Positions 1 through 12,262 of a DNA stretch of 64,000 nucleotides are shown in pieces. This stretch comes from Bugula neritina (lineage: Eukaryota > Bryozoa > Gymnolaemata > Cheilostomatida > Bugulidae), in NCBI GenBank assembly GCA_964035545.1, contig OZ037765.1, forward strand, positions 4,709,698-4,773,697. Direction: 5' to 3'. The notes under the pieces are model-generated. The model was given only the letters and a program-made list of their open reading frames with translations, searched no databases and was not told the origin of the DNA. Within the stretch, counting starts at the first letter, position 1; every line of letters starts with the position of its first letter. Made by a program: the position numbers and the translations under genes.

Positions 1-940
1 ATGTATTGAGATACTTAATCTAGATTAGTTTTATATATATATATATATATGTATGTATATATGTATTTATATATGTATTTATATGCATATATATATATTC
101 CGATAAAATGTATATATATAATATACATTTTCATAAAAAATATATATATGTATACTTTATAAAAAAAAATTTATATATTATGTTGCTTTAAATTATCTAT
201 ATCAGTTACGTTGCATAATGTATACTTGGCAGTCATACAATCATACAGCATGATATATCATTCACAGATTTTATGTTATCCATAAGAAAGGTGTTATCCA
301 TAGTCCACACTAATGCTGATTAAATTAAAGCTAGTTATAAATTGTTGGTAACTTTTGCAGTAAACATTTAGCTGCCTGTTGAAAGTTGATCATAAGTTGC
401 TGAGTGTAATAAGCTGAATTTTATAGCCTCTGGGTATAGCAACAGACTCAATTGTTTTTATTAACTATAAGAGTAAGGGCTATATGATTTGTATAGTATA
501 CAGGCTACTAAAAGTATCCACCAAGTCTGGCTTAGCACAAAGGCCTGAGCAATTAATATTTGATCAGTTAAAAATCCCAAATGTGGTTCAATGAAAATGT
601 TTACAGCATTATTTTCTAGCTTTGTGAGTAGATAGTATGCTTAGTCTTACTGTGTTTATCATTGCAGTGTTATGAACACTCACTGTGCATTGTTGATTGT
701 TCATAGTAATTACTGTATTAATTCAATTTAAACTATATGGGTGGTATTTCAGTTTTTAAGCACTGGTTCTTAATGAAATATTATGTGTATAGTGGACTGT
801 GGCAAACAAATTAACTCAATAAATGTAGTGTGAACCTTTGTTTGCTCAGTGAAATGCTGTGAAAAGGCACCCATACTGCATGGTGTTGGTTTGTTGTTAC
901 ACTGAGAAGTTATTTCAGCTTGCTTTTGTCTTTCCGTTAG
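1..940. other. AT-rich Patched intron sequence
   Basis: No coding exon was recognised here. The first 180 bases are AT-rich with short TA and TATG runs. An AG acceptor at 939-940 opens the first Patched exon in the window, so this stretch is most simply the intron before it. The exons for the N-terminal part of Patched must lie to the left of the window. Confidence 0.6.
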
Positions 941-3900
941 CCCTGCTTCATATGGGCTGGAACCTATCACATGGAAGAATCTTTACCCTGAATTGTTAGT
1001 CAGTACACTGGAAAACAATATGGACTTTGATTTCGATATAGTTAAGGACGCCCTACGCAGGGTATGTACCCTCTCTCTTATACAACCTACTTTGCCCTCC
1101 CTCTCTCTAGGTGTGTGGTCAGCAATGCGGCTATTGTTACTCATGTTTACTTTTTATATGCAAGTGCGTCAGCAAACAAAACAGCTGCAGGCAGCGCCAC
1201 ATTTCAGTTTGAAAGAACATGCTTTCTGCATTCAATTGATATTGTTTTTGTGTGTGTGCGATGTTCAGTTATAGAAAACTAGGCGATCTTTCTAACTGAG
1301 CTAAGATTATTGAGATGCCCAAAATGGTTGGCGTCAAGAATTGCTGAAACCTGTTAAAGCATGTTTTTATTAAATATTATTTGGAGTGGCTTGAGTTAAG
1401 TTCTTTTGGATTTTTTGTGTGACCAGTGTGAATGTAATTCTAATGATTGCTACTATGTTCTACCAACTATTATGTACTATCATCTACTATGTACTATCAT
1501 ATGCTATTTGCTATCATATACTATGTGCTACATGTGCTATCATGTGCTATATACTACTATCTGCTATGCGCTATTATGTGCTATCATATGCTATGTGCTA
1601 ATATCTGCTATATACCATCATGTGCTATATCTACTATCAACTATGTGCTATATGCTATCATGTGCTATATACTACCATATACTATGTACTATAGTGTGTT
1701 ATATGCTATCACCATATATGTGCTACTATGTACTATAGGGTTTTGTTATTCATTATAGTTAAACCAACTTTCATCACAACTTGTGCTGATAATCTTGTTT
1801 CCTATTGCAGTGTATAAACATGTTGATTGTGATAATTATTGATTAGCTAGGATTTCATAACTATTCACACTTCTATTATTACTTCACAATGAATCTTTTG
1901 TTCTATTGTGTTGGTATAATATGTTTTATAGTTGTGTATGTACACACTTTTTCTAACCTGTTAGAGTTGTCTCTCTCTGTATACTAAAGGCTGGATTAGT
2001 ATCTGGATACCAGAAGAAGCCCTGTCTTGACCCCTTTGACCCCGAGTGTCCCGTATATTCTGTCAACTATCGTTCTACTGAGACTGTGGACTCCGTGGCT
2101 CCAGCACTCACTGGGGGCTGCTCTGGGTTTGCCCCCGAGTTCATGCATTGGGAGGAAGATATGATAGTTGGCGGTAAACTTATTGTTTTTATGTTTTTTA
2201 TGGAGTTGTGTGCTCGTTGTAGACAACTTCACTATTTAAAACTCCTTGCCTTATGGAATTGTGAATTATGCTTTCAAAAAAAATTTGCGCCTTCTATTAA
2301 ATTTTTATACATGTATTTTATTGAGTCATATAAAACTATACAAGTCATGGAAATATGTGATAAATATTATCCTTTTTACTTTTTACATTAATTTTAATTG
2401 AATTGCATTAAAAATTAGACAAAAATAAACTAAATGAGGAGTAGCCAATAATATAGTTATCATTAAAAATAATTATAATAAAATTGAATTATATTTTAGA
2501 CTTTAGTTTGCATTTGGCTTACAGTTTTATGTAAAATTTGCTATAGTAATTAATTGAATTAGTTTTACGTGAACCTTCCTTGTGCATAATGCATCATTTA
2601 AATCTTATGTATGTGCAAAAATTACATTATTTCACATCTATCTACATCTGTTTGTATTTTATTGTAAGTACTTTAGTGTAAGTATTTTATTGTAAGTACT
2701 TTATTGCAAGGTGTGACGAGGAACAGAAGTAATGTAATGGTGTCGGCTGAAGCTGTACAAACTATTATTCAAATAATGGGGGAACAGGATTTATACAACT
2801 ACTACAAGGGCACCTACCTCGTCAGCTCTATTGACTGGACTCAGGAGAAGGCAGCACAAATCATAGAGGTCTGCTTACCATTTCTACCATCTCTACCTCC
2901 TACCAACTCTACCACCTACCAACTCTACCTCCTACCAACTCTACCTCCTACCAACTCTACCACCTACCATCTCTACCTCCTACCAACTCTACCTCCTACC
3001 AACTCTACTACCTACCAACTCTACCTCCTACCAACTCTACTTCCTACCAGCTCTACCTCCTACCAACTCTACCTCCTACCAACTCTACCTCCTACCAACT
3101 CTACCTCCTACCAACTCTACCTCCTACCAACTCTACCTCCTACCAACTCTACCTCCTACCAACTCTACTTCTTACCAACTCTACCTCCTACCAACTCTAC
3201 CTCCTACCAACTCTACCTCCTACCAACTCTACTTCCTACCAACTCTACTTCCTACCAACTCTACCTCCTACCAACTCTACCTCCTACCAACTCTACCTCC
3301 TACCAACTCTACCTCCTACCAACTCTACCTCCTACCAACTCTACCTCCTACCAACTCTACCTCCTACCAACTCTACCTCCTACCAACTCTACTTCCTACC
3401 AACTCTACCACCTACCAACTCTACTACCTACCATCTCTACCAACTCTACTTCCTACCAACTCTACCTCCTACCAACTCTACTTCTTACCAACTCTACTTC
3501 CTACCAACTCTACTTCCTACCAACTCTACCTCCTACCAACTCTACCTCCTACCAACTCTACCTCCTACCAACTCTACTTCCTACCAACTCTACCTCCTAC
3601 CAACTCTACCTCCTACCAACTCTACCTCCTACCAACTCTACTTCCTACCAACTCTACCACCTACCAACTCTACTACCTACCATCTCTACCAACTCTACTT
3701 CCTACCAACTCTACCTCCTACCAACTCTACTTCTTACCAACTCTACTTCCTACCAACTCTACTTCCTACCAACTCTACCTCCTACCAACTCTACCTCCTA
3801 CCAACTCTACCTCCTACCAACTCTACTTCCTACCAACTCTACTTCCTACCAACTCTACTTCCTACCAACTCTACCTCCTACCAACTCTACTTCCTACCAA

Positions 3901-6900
3901 CTCTACCTCCTACCAACTCTACTTCCTACCAACTCTACCACCTACCAACTCTACTACCTACCATCTCTACCAACTCTACTTCCTACCAACTCTACCACCT
4001 ACCAACTCTACTTCCTACCAACTCTACCTCCTACCAACTCTACCACCTACCAACTCTACTTCCTACCAACTCTACCACCTACCAACTCTATTACCTACCA
4101 ACTCTACCTCCTACCAGCTCTACTTCCTACCAACTCTACCTCCTACCAACTCTACCTCCTACCAACTCTACCTCCTACCAACTCTACCTACTATTACCTA
4201 GCTATTACTCTCTTTTTACTAAAGAAATGTGTTAATTTAAGCTTCTCTCAGCTACTTAACTATCTTACTGTTTCATAAATCAAACCACTTGCTATTTATT
4301 GATTTTAAATGTGTTTTGGGTATAAACAATCAGTCTTTTAAGCAGCATAAACAAAAGAGTTTTTCTTTCTTCAACTTATCTTAGATTATTTGAAAGCTAG
4401 CTCTGGTTAAGTTGAATTGTGCCTTAGTTTGCGAGGAGTTCGTCACTAATTATAGCAATATTCTAACATATACAAGATTTTCATTCTGCATTTTAAGATA
4501 TAAAAACCTAAAAAAACTTTCAACCGACTAAGTAAGTGATTGCGTTCTAATTTGCACGCACTTATTTTCATTCAGCTGATTTACAAGTAATGTGTAATAT
4601 GTTCTTTTTACCTATAGCTTCTGTCATTAGTAGCAAATCAGTAATTCAATATAATATTATAGTAATAGACAGTATATATTTTCGAATCAACAACTTTTCG
4701 AGTCAAAATATTAAGATGATAAAGATGGCTTGCTTAGCTTTCTTAATCACATAAGATGTAGTTAAATGGCAAAATAGTAAAAGTTGAAGGTTACCTTCAT
4801 TGTGCAGGTGTTCCAGAAGAAGTTCACAGAAGTGGTTGTCTCATTCAACAACCAGTCTAACGTGACAGACTCTGTCAGCTCGTTCACTCAAACGTCCCTC
4901 GACGAGCTGATTCAGGAGTTCAGTGAGATATCCTTTGTCAGGATTGGAATAGGGTATGGCTTGATGGTGAGTAGAACAATGGTGGGCTGTAGCTATTTGT
5001 TTCTATTTATAAATAATCTTAATTATTTAAATACTCTACACTGTTGAGACGTTTCTTCCAAACTATTTTAAGGGAACTGAGCAGATATTTCCAAATTTAA
5101 ACGTATGTTATTAAAGAATGAATGTTTTGATGTCACTTGAAATTTCAAACTATTTTTGTGTAATTCAATAAAGTTTTGTGTTCGTAAAATATTATGTAGG
5201 CTGAAACCTAAAATATTTTAACTTATGGAAAATACGCCAAGCTTGGTTTTTATAGTAATAGTTTTTTAAAAGAGAATAGAACATAACTCCAAATACTGCA
5301 AAGTCAATTTATATTTCAAGTTATGGAAAATACGCTAAGCTTAGTTTTTATGTGTATGGCTTTTTAAAATGAATGGAGCATAACTCCAAATACTGCAAAT
5401 AAGTCAATTTATTACACTTGTTGTACTGATAATATTTCAGCTGCTATACGCCATCCTCACACTGATGAACTGCTGTAACCCAGTACACTCACACGCTGGA
5501 GCTGGAATATGTGGTGTTGTGTTGGTATCTTTGAGTGTGGCGGCTGGACTCGGGCTATGCTCACTTCTAGGACTACCCTTCAACGCTGCCACCACTCAGA
5601 TAGTGCCGTTTCTAGCCCTGGGTCTTGGAGTAGACGACATGTTTCTTATGGTTCACACTTTCTCTCAGATATGTTCCTCAGGCTACACTCACTATCAGGT
5701 CAGTCTAACAGTCTACTTGCACACAAATACTATTTCAACAATTCTTCTTTCAACTTTTTTTAAAGCGATATGCTTACAATTTATAGAATAAAATGTACAT
5801 TAGTTTAGATCATCATTAATATATGGATTTTACCTGGGATCTGTTTAGAATTTTAAACAAAGTTATTTAAGTAGAAAAATTGTATTGTGGAATTTATATT
5901 ATAGAGATGTATAAGCATTCACAATTATTGTTTTAGGAGTCTTTTCAATATAAATTTTATATTTAACTTTTTTAAATATATTTTTATCCAATTAGTTTAA
6001 AAAAGCAGAATATATGTTTCAAAAAAATAATTAATGAAATTGTTGATTGATAATCATAAGTTAAACTTATTGTTTCAAACCATTTCTTTGCTGTAGCTAC
6101 ACTTTTGTTGTTATAAAAGAAGGCAGCTTCTAACTATATGTCCAGAAAAAGAGGCAATTTATATCTTATGAAATTTTTTCTTTCAACTTATAGAAGTTGC
6201 CTACTCAAATCTTGCATAGTTAAGTATAGACATTATACAACAGCCCAAAGTTACTATATTATGAGATGGTAACTCAGTGATATATAAACCTGACATGTCT
6301 TTGTACTGCAGGACCAAGCTGGGGAGTTGGTGAAGAGAGCCGGGTGCACTGTTCTACTGACTTCTCTGAGTAACAGCGGTGCCTTCCTCATAGCAGCTCT
6401 GGTACCCATACCAGCTCTCCGGATGTTCTCACTGCAGGTGTGTGTAGATACAGCGTACTTGCTGTTGCTACTGCTGTAGGTGAGCTAGTATCTTACTGTT
6501 GTAGGTGGGCTAGTATCTTACTGTTGTAGGTGGGCTAATATTCTACTGTGTTGTAGGTGAGCTAATATTATACTGCTGTAGGTGGGCTAATATTCTACTG
6601 TGTTGTAGGTGAGCTAATATTATACTGCTGTAGGTGGGCTAATATTCTACTGTGTTGTAGGTGAGCTAATATTATACTGCTGTAGGTGGGCTAATATTCT
6701 ACTGTGTTGTAGGTGAGCTAATATTATACTGCTGTAGGTGGGCTAATATTCTACTGTGTTGTAGGTGAGCTAATATTATACTGCTGTAGGTGGGCTAATA
6801 TTCTACTGTGTTGTAGGTGAGCTAATATTATACTGCTGTAGGTGGGCTAATATTCTACTGTGTTGTAGGTGAGCTAATATTATACTGCTGTAGGTGGGCT

Positions 6901-9900
6901 AATATTCTACTGTGTTGTAGGTGAGCTAATATTATACTGTTGTAGGTGGGAATACTTCTTCTGTTCAACTTGATCACAATTCTTCTCATCTTCCCCGCCA
7001 TTCTCAGCATTGATGCTTGGAGAAAGAAGAATTTCCGAGTCGATGTTGTGTGCTGCATAGAGTCGGCTCCTTCTACCAAAGTGACGGACATATCGGCACT
7101 TTCATCCCCGTCCCCTACTGATGACAAGCAGAATACAGTAGTTGTCTCTGAGGTTACAAGTGGGTAGCCTACTACAGTGATACCTGAATGTAGCCTGATA
7201 CATAATGTAGCCTAATTTCTAAATCAGATATAGATTATAAGGAGGGGAGATAATATTACCTTTCGTAAATGTAATAATGTGAGATAATATCTCATTTGCA
7301 AATCTGTACGAATGTTTCATCTATATAATACGCACAGTATATTTGCTAGCTGTAGTGCTAACCAGAGTCATATAACATTATAACTACGTAAAGTTTGACT
7401 GTAGCGCCAGACAATATAGTGACAAAGTTGGCTGCTACTGACTACACAGAGTATGAGGGTACTGCATCATACTCTGACACTGGGTCTTCACAAAACCTCA
7501 CCGAGACCAGCAAACCTTCAGCATGCTGTGGTAAGTGAATTCTCTTTCTAACAGCATATAGCTAAGGAGTCTATATAAAGTATAGGTTGGGATGTATCTA
7601 ACAGTAAGTTATATTACTTTACTTCATGTTACTACAGTTTTTAGTGTCAGTTTATATAATGTAGTTTCTGATTGGTTAGCTGTAAAGAGACTGTCCACTG
7701 TCAAACGACCTTCTTTATGTAATTTCAAGTTCCGTGACCTAAGCCTAACATTCACTCAGCATGCTGATGAATATCAATCAATCACTGGTAAATTTAGCTT
7801 TGAAAAACCTTTGAATTTAAATTTGCAAAAAGATTTAAGAAAGATTATCGTAGAACATTGTCTATCTTGAACCAACATAGCTGGTTTAATTATATTGATA
7901 GCATATATTATATTGATAGCTGTTAGCCCATTGATGTCTTCTCTCTTTGCTACAGATAATAAGACATCAAATAAATGTTCTGCCTTGTCGCTGAGCTGGT
8001 TGGTTGACCAGTTCTACCTGCCACTTGTGGAGACGACTTGGTTCAAGGTCGTAGTTTTTGTATTTAACACACTTCTAATATGCATCAGTATCTACGGCAT
8101 CACTCAGGTTGGTTCTTGAGTTATTAAAACAAATTCACTAGAATACCATAGTTGACTACTTTTTTAAATTTTGTTTTAAGGAATGGAAATGTTGTTTAAT
8201 TATTTTTATATACCTTATAGCGTGTTATAAAGTGGAATCCTTTTTTGGTGATGCTGAATCTTGCCTATGAACATGAAACTATTGAAGTAAAAATTAACCA
8301 AATTTCAGATAAATAGAAAATAGACTATGTATGCTATGCTATTTGCTATGTATGCTATGTTATTTGCTATGTATTCTATGCTATTTACTATGTATGCTAT
8401 GCTATTTGCCTTGTATGCTATGCTATTTACTATGTATGCCATGCTATTTGCTATGTATGCTGTGCTATTTGTTATGTAGGTTAAAGTTGGCATGGAACTT
8501 ACTGATATTGTTCCAAAGGAAACCAACGAGTACAGATTCCTTAAGGCGCAGAGCGATTACTTTGGATTCTATGACATGTATATAGTTACCAAGGTTGGTA
8601 ATCTTTATATTCCATTACTCGTATATAATTATTGGAATAGTTGATGCGTTCCTTGATTTCTATGTTGTTTATTGTTACTGAGGTTGGCTATAATATGTCT
8701 TGCAGGATAACTTCCAGTACCAACTGCCAGAAAATCAAAAACTTATAAGAGAGCTTCATGGGAAGATATCTCAAGTCAGTTATGTCATACGGAAAGATGA
8801 CGGGAGTTCTCGGGAGTTTTGGCTGGACTTAATGGTGAAATGGTTAAGAGGTTAGCCGTAGTGTTCAATGTATACTAAAATTTCCTAATGGGCTAAAATA
8901 TGAGAATCCTACAGCAGTGGAATGTTTTTAGCCAAAGTCTCATAAACTGTCTTCTTACAAAACATGATTAATTAGCCTCTAAATCTTGTTGGTAACCTGT
9001 GGTGCAGCAATGAGCAATTAGCTGCTCTAATATGCCGACTGGAGATAATGGAAACATGGACAGCGCATGTAAATATATGTGACCATCTATAGTTAAATGA
9101 GAAGGGGAGACTATTACTGTAAATTATTTGATGGTTTGAAGTATTGGTAATTTTATTTTTTGTCTGTAAAATAATCTCGTATATTATTATGAAGTATCAT
9201 GGCTGAGCTGTTAAACATCCATACTGTCTTAGGAGTTCACTATAAAGTTGTATTTAGGAGTTATCATATCACATTTGATAAAAGTGTTGTCTTCTCTTGT
9301 AGATTTACAAGAGAGTTATGATAATGATGTAGCAGCCGGGTTTTTCCACTCTACTGGGTGGTATTACAATGCCTCAGATGATGCCGTCCTTGCCTATAAA
9401 CTCCTCATACAAACAGGCGACACAAACAACCCTCTGGACAAAACTCAGGCCAGCTATAAAAGACTAGTGAATGATGAGGGAATCATAGCCTCAGACGCTT
9501 TCTATAACTACCTCACAGCGTGGGTGTACAACGACGTCCTCGCATATGAAGTGTCTCTGGCATCTATCAGACCAGAGGGTAAGGAGTGGTTCTATGTGCC
9601 CGGAGAAGGAGATCTGCTCATACCTAAAGCTCCTTCTATTCAGTTTGCTCGAATGTCGTTCTTCCTACACAATCTCGTCAACACAGAAGAAATAGTAAAG
9701 TGCATACGCGAAGTACGAAATATTTGTGAAGATTATGAAGAACTTGGGCTAGACAGTTACCCATCAGGACTTATCTTTACATTTTGGGAACAGTACATAA
9801 ACATCAGATACTATTTACTCATATCACTAGTATCAGTATTAGCATCAGTTTTTATTATTATAACATTTATGATGATGAACCCACTCGCAGCATTTCTCTT

Positions 9901-11515
9901 GGTGTTGACCTTGAGTGTGATTACAGTAGAGTTGTTTGGCTTCATGGGTCTGATAGGTATACAGTTGAGTGCCGTTCCCGTCGTGATTCTTGTAGCATCA
10001 GTGGGTGTGGGGGTAGAGTTCACTATCCATGTGATGACTAGCTTCATAACTAGTATAGGTAATCGCCAACTCAGGACTAAACGATCTCTTTCCTTCATGT
10101 TTGCTCCAATAGTGCACGGAGCTATTTCCACTCTACTTGGTATTATCATGCTTGCTGCGTCGCAGTTTGACTTCATCTTCAGGTAATTTTGCTTATATAC
10201 CTCTGCAAGTAACCACACTTACTAAAAGTATTTTTACTCATTCTATAGGTTTTCTACCAGTTAGCTTTCTTATATATCCTTAGGAAATTTAAAAGTGTGT
10301 AAAGTCAGTAAAATTAGACTGTAGACCTAATCATTCTAGACAGCATGTTTTACTCATGGTAAACACATGCTATAATGCAGGGAAGTAAAAAATTTCCAAA
10401 AGATTGTAGTGTTTAGGGTCATTTAATCTTACATAATCTGTCCAAATGACAACTTTGTCCTCCTATATTTTATAACATGGACTTATTTTCTCACAGCACA
10501 CATTATTTTTAATAAATCACAAGGTTTCAAATGAGTGCCAATGGTAGTTGATCTTTAATAAAAATAAGTTGTTGTCAAAAACTTTACCCCAAATACTTAC
10601 ATGCTCAACTGGTATATCATTTATTACAGCATGGTATGATAGTTGTATGTGTATACATGTTTCTCATAAGTTTCCACAATATAGTTGCCCGTAAAAGCAC
10701 TGTCATGTGATCTACTGCATATCCAAGCTGTTTGTTTATATTTACTGCGGTTGTTCTGTATTTATGCATGTTGTGTGCTTGTAGGTATTTCTTCCTCAGT
10801 CTATTGGCTCTGGTAGTGCTGGGACTATTCAATGGACTCGTCTTCTTCCCTATATTAATATCCGTGTGTGGGCCATCCGGTGAAGTAGAGCCCGAGAACT
10901 TATCCGACTCATCTATACCATTAACAAGGCTGATCATCACCCCTCCCTCTTCACCAGAAGGACATCGAGCTAGGAGAAGAAGGTCAAGTACAAAGAAGCC
11001 TCTCGCAGACCCTGCCGTCCTCTCCACCATTACAGAAGAACAGTCTGGGGCCTCTGCAGCCTCATCTCACTCTTCTAACCAAGAAATATGCAGTAAAGTA
11101 ACTCCAACAGTCAATGTGGAGACAACTATCACCCCGTACTTAAAACATTCATCTACACAAGGAGCTCAGTCTAAAAATGTTAGTATGATATAAAACTGAA
11201 ATAGTTACAATCCTCCTACTTTTTGTAATTTAATTATAAGACATACTTTTTGTGATTTAATTTTATAAATGTGAATAACTGTACTTTACACTATTATTGT
11301 TGAACATAACATAAAATGGGTGTATATACTTTTAGGGAACCAGGTCGTTTACTAAAGTGAAGACAAAGGCTACGGTAACTGTGGAGGTCCACACGGAACT
11401 GCCTGGATGTGGGGAACACGACTCCCCTATTGTTACTAAAACTTCTCATTCTCAGCCTACACAGGTAGAGGAAACGAATGACTTGGAGGATGCAGGATGT
11501 GTGACAACACTTTAG
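941..11515 (+). CDS. PTCH1: Patched (Hedgehog receptor), C-terminal two thirds, 14 exons
   Basis: A 12-pass RND-family sterol-transporter-like membrane protein that binds Hedgehog and represses Smoothened. I read exons at 941-1061, 1990-2173, 2711-2868, 4808-4966, 5441-5698, 6312-6437, 6946-7159, 7405-7530, 7956-8107, 8480-8593, 8706-8850, 9303-10182, 10785-11178 and 11336-11515 (stop TAG). All junction phases agree. Diagnostic segments are [13 protein letters not shown] in exon 2, the sterol-sensing/RND segment with [10 protein letters not shown] in exon 5, TDIVPKET in exon 10, and in exon 12 the second extracellular loop, FWEQYI and GVGVEFTIH of the second RND half. The last exon keeps a TATVTVEVH segment seen in Patched tails. 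The donor after 7159 (GTGGGT) was chosen because it is the one that keeps phase. The N-terminal part, including the start codon, is outside the window. Dispatched and NPC1 fit less well because the GGC-MHW and TDIVP blocks are Patched-specific. Confidence 0.95.
1440..1745. repeat. Degenerate CTAT/TGTGCTAT microsatellite in Patched intron
   Basis: About 300 bases of imperfect repeats built from TATGTGCTAT-like words, about 380 bases into the intron after exon 1. The open frames across it are low-complexity products of the repeat and not genes. Confidence 0.85.
2876..4195. repeat. 16-bp minisatellite, about 80 units, Patched intron 3
   Basis: Tandem unit CTACCTCCTACCAACT (16 bp) with few variants. 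It begins within about 10 bases of the exon 3 donor at 2869. Because 16 is not a multiple of 3 and the unit has no stop word in any of the three forward phases, it stays open in all frames. The exon 3 frame therefore runs on as a Leu/Pro/Thr/Tyr-rich open frame to 4278. This is intronic sequence, since exon 4 (4808) joins exon 3 in phase and continues the Patched protein. Confidence 0.97.
5225..5412. repeat. Direct tandem duplication of about 95 bp, Patched intron 4
   Basis: Two neighbouring copies share the words TATGGAAAATACGC, AAGCTT, GGTTTTTAT/AGTTTTTAT, CATAACTCCAAATACTGCAA and GTCAATTTAT in the same order. The second copy ends shortly before the acceptor of exon 5 (5441). Confidence 0.8.
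6474..6945. repeat. 52-bp minisatellite filling Patched intron 6, ends at the acceptor
   Basis: Two alternating half units of about 25 and 27 bp, each ending in CTGTAG or TTGTAG and followed by GTGAGCTAAT or GTGGGCTAAT. The last TTGTAG is the real acceptor, with exon 7 starting GTGGGAATA at 6946. The array therefore holds copies of the true 3' splice site together with the first bases of the next exon, and it fills almost all of the 508-bp intron. Confidence 0.95.
8330..8479. repeat. TATGCTATGCTATTTG-type microsatellite ending at a Patched acceptor
   Basis: Imperfect repeats of about 22 bp (CTATGTATGCTATGCTATTTG-like) run directly into the acceptor TTATGTAG at 8472-8479, just before exon 10 at 8480. 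Confidence 0.9.
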
Positions 11516-11886
11516 AGAGTATTCCTTGCCATTGTCTCACATCTCTTGAATATTAGCATTAATTCGTGGATATAATTTGCCATTTTGAAAATTATCCCAA
11601 TATTTTTGCGAACCTACAATTACACTGCTGCTCAAGAAAAGACAACTGCTATTTCAACACATGGCTGTTTTCATCCTTTTATTTTCACTCTTTGCGATGT
11701 TTTCATTTGTTCACTTTTGATCATTTTCTAGTACATTTGCAATGACTGTGAATTTTATTGTACATATGAAGAATTTTTACACCATAAATTTGTTTTTAGA
11801 AACGCGGCCATCTTTGTTTTACTACACTTTTTAAACAATCAAATGTGCTTTAAAACGTCTTCAGCCTTTATAATATATAAAATAAT

Positions 11887-11892
11887 AATAAA
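11887..11892 (+). promoter_or_regulatory. Candidate poly(A) signal of Patched
   Basis: AATAAA about 370 bases past the Patched stop in an AT-rich 3' region. The interval 11,516-12,262 holds no gene and separates the converging 3' ends of Patched and the peroxidase. Confidence 0.45.
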
Positions 11893-12262
11893 AAAACATA
11901 ATTTTATATATTTATATTTTATGCTTTGTAAAATAATTCATACGTCCAATACTTGAGTTGCACTAAAAAAACCAGAAAAATTAATGTGTGTATATATACT
12001 AGTATATAGCAAAAAACTCTTCCAACATTTCAAGAAAAATCTTGTTCATGATCTTGATTAAAAAGATAAAGAAGATATAAATAAGTAAAATGTATTAGAA
12101 TGCTGAATGTAAATATGAAATCAAATATCTCTCCACTGTTTACTGACAGAAGATCTAACAAATAGATTCATGTATATAGATATTGCAAGACGTAAACGTA
12201 AAAGCAGACGAGAGCTATGTATAGGTGAAAGATATTACAAGACATGTAAGAGAAGCTGTGAG

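Noticed and set aside
2704-4278. 524-codon open frame taken as a repeat protein
   Set aside because: Only its first 50-odd codons are a real Patched exon; the rest is the intronic 16-bp array, and the next Patched exon at 4808 joins in phase.
941-11515. Dispatched, NPC1 or patched-domain-related protein
   Set aside because: The GGC...MHW loop, TDIVPKET and the second-loop and tail motifs are those of Patched itself.
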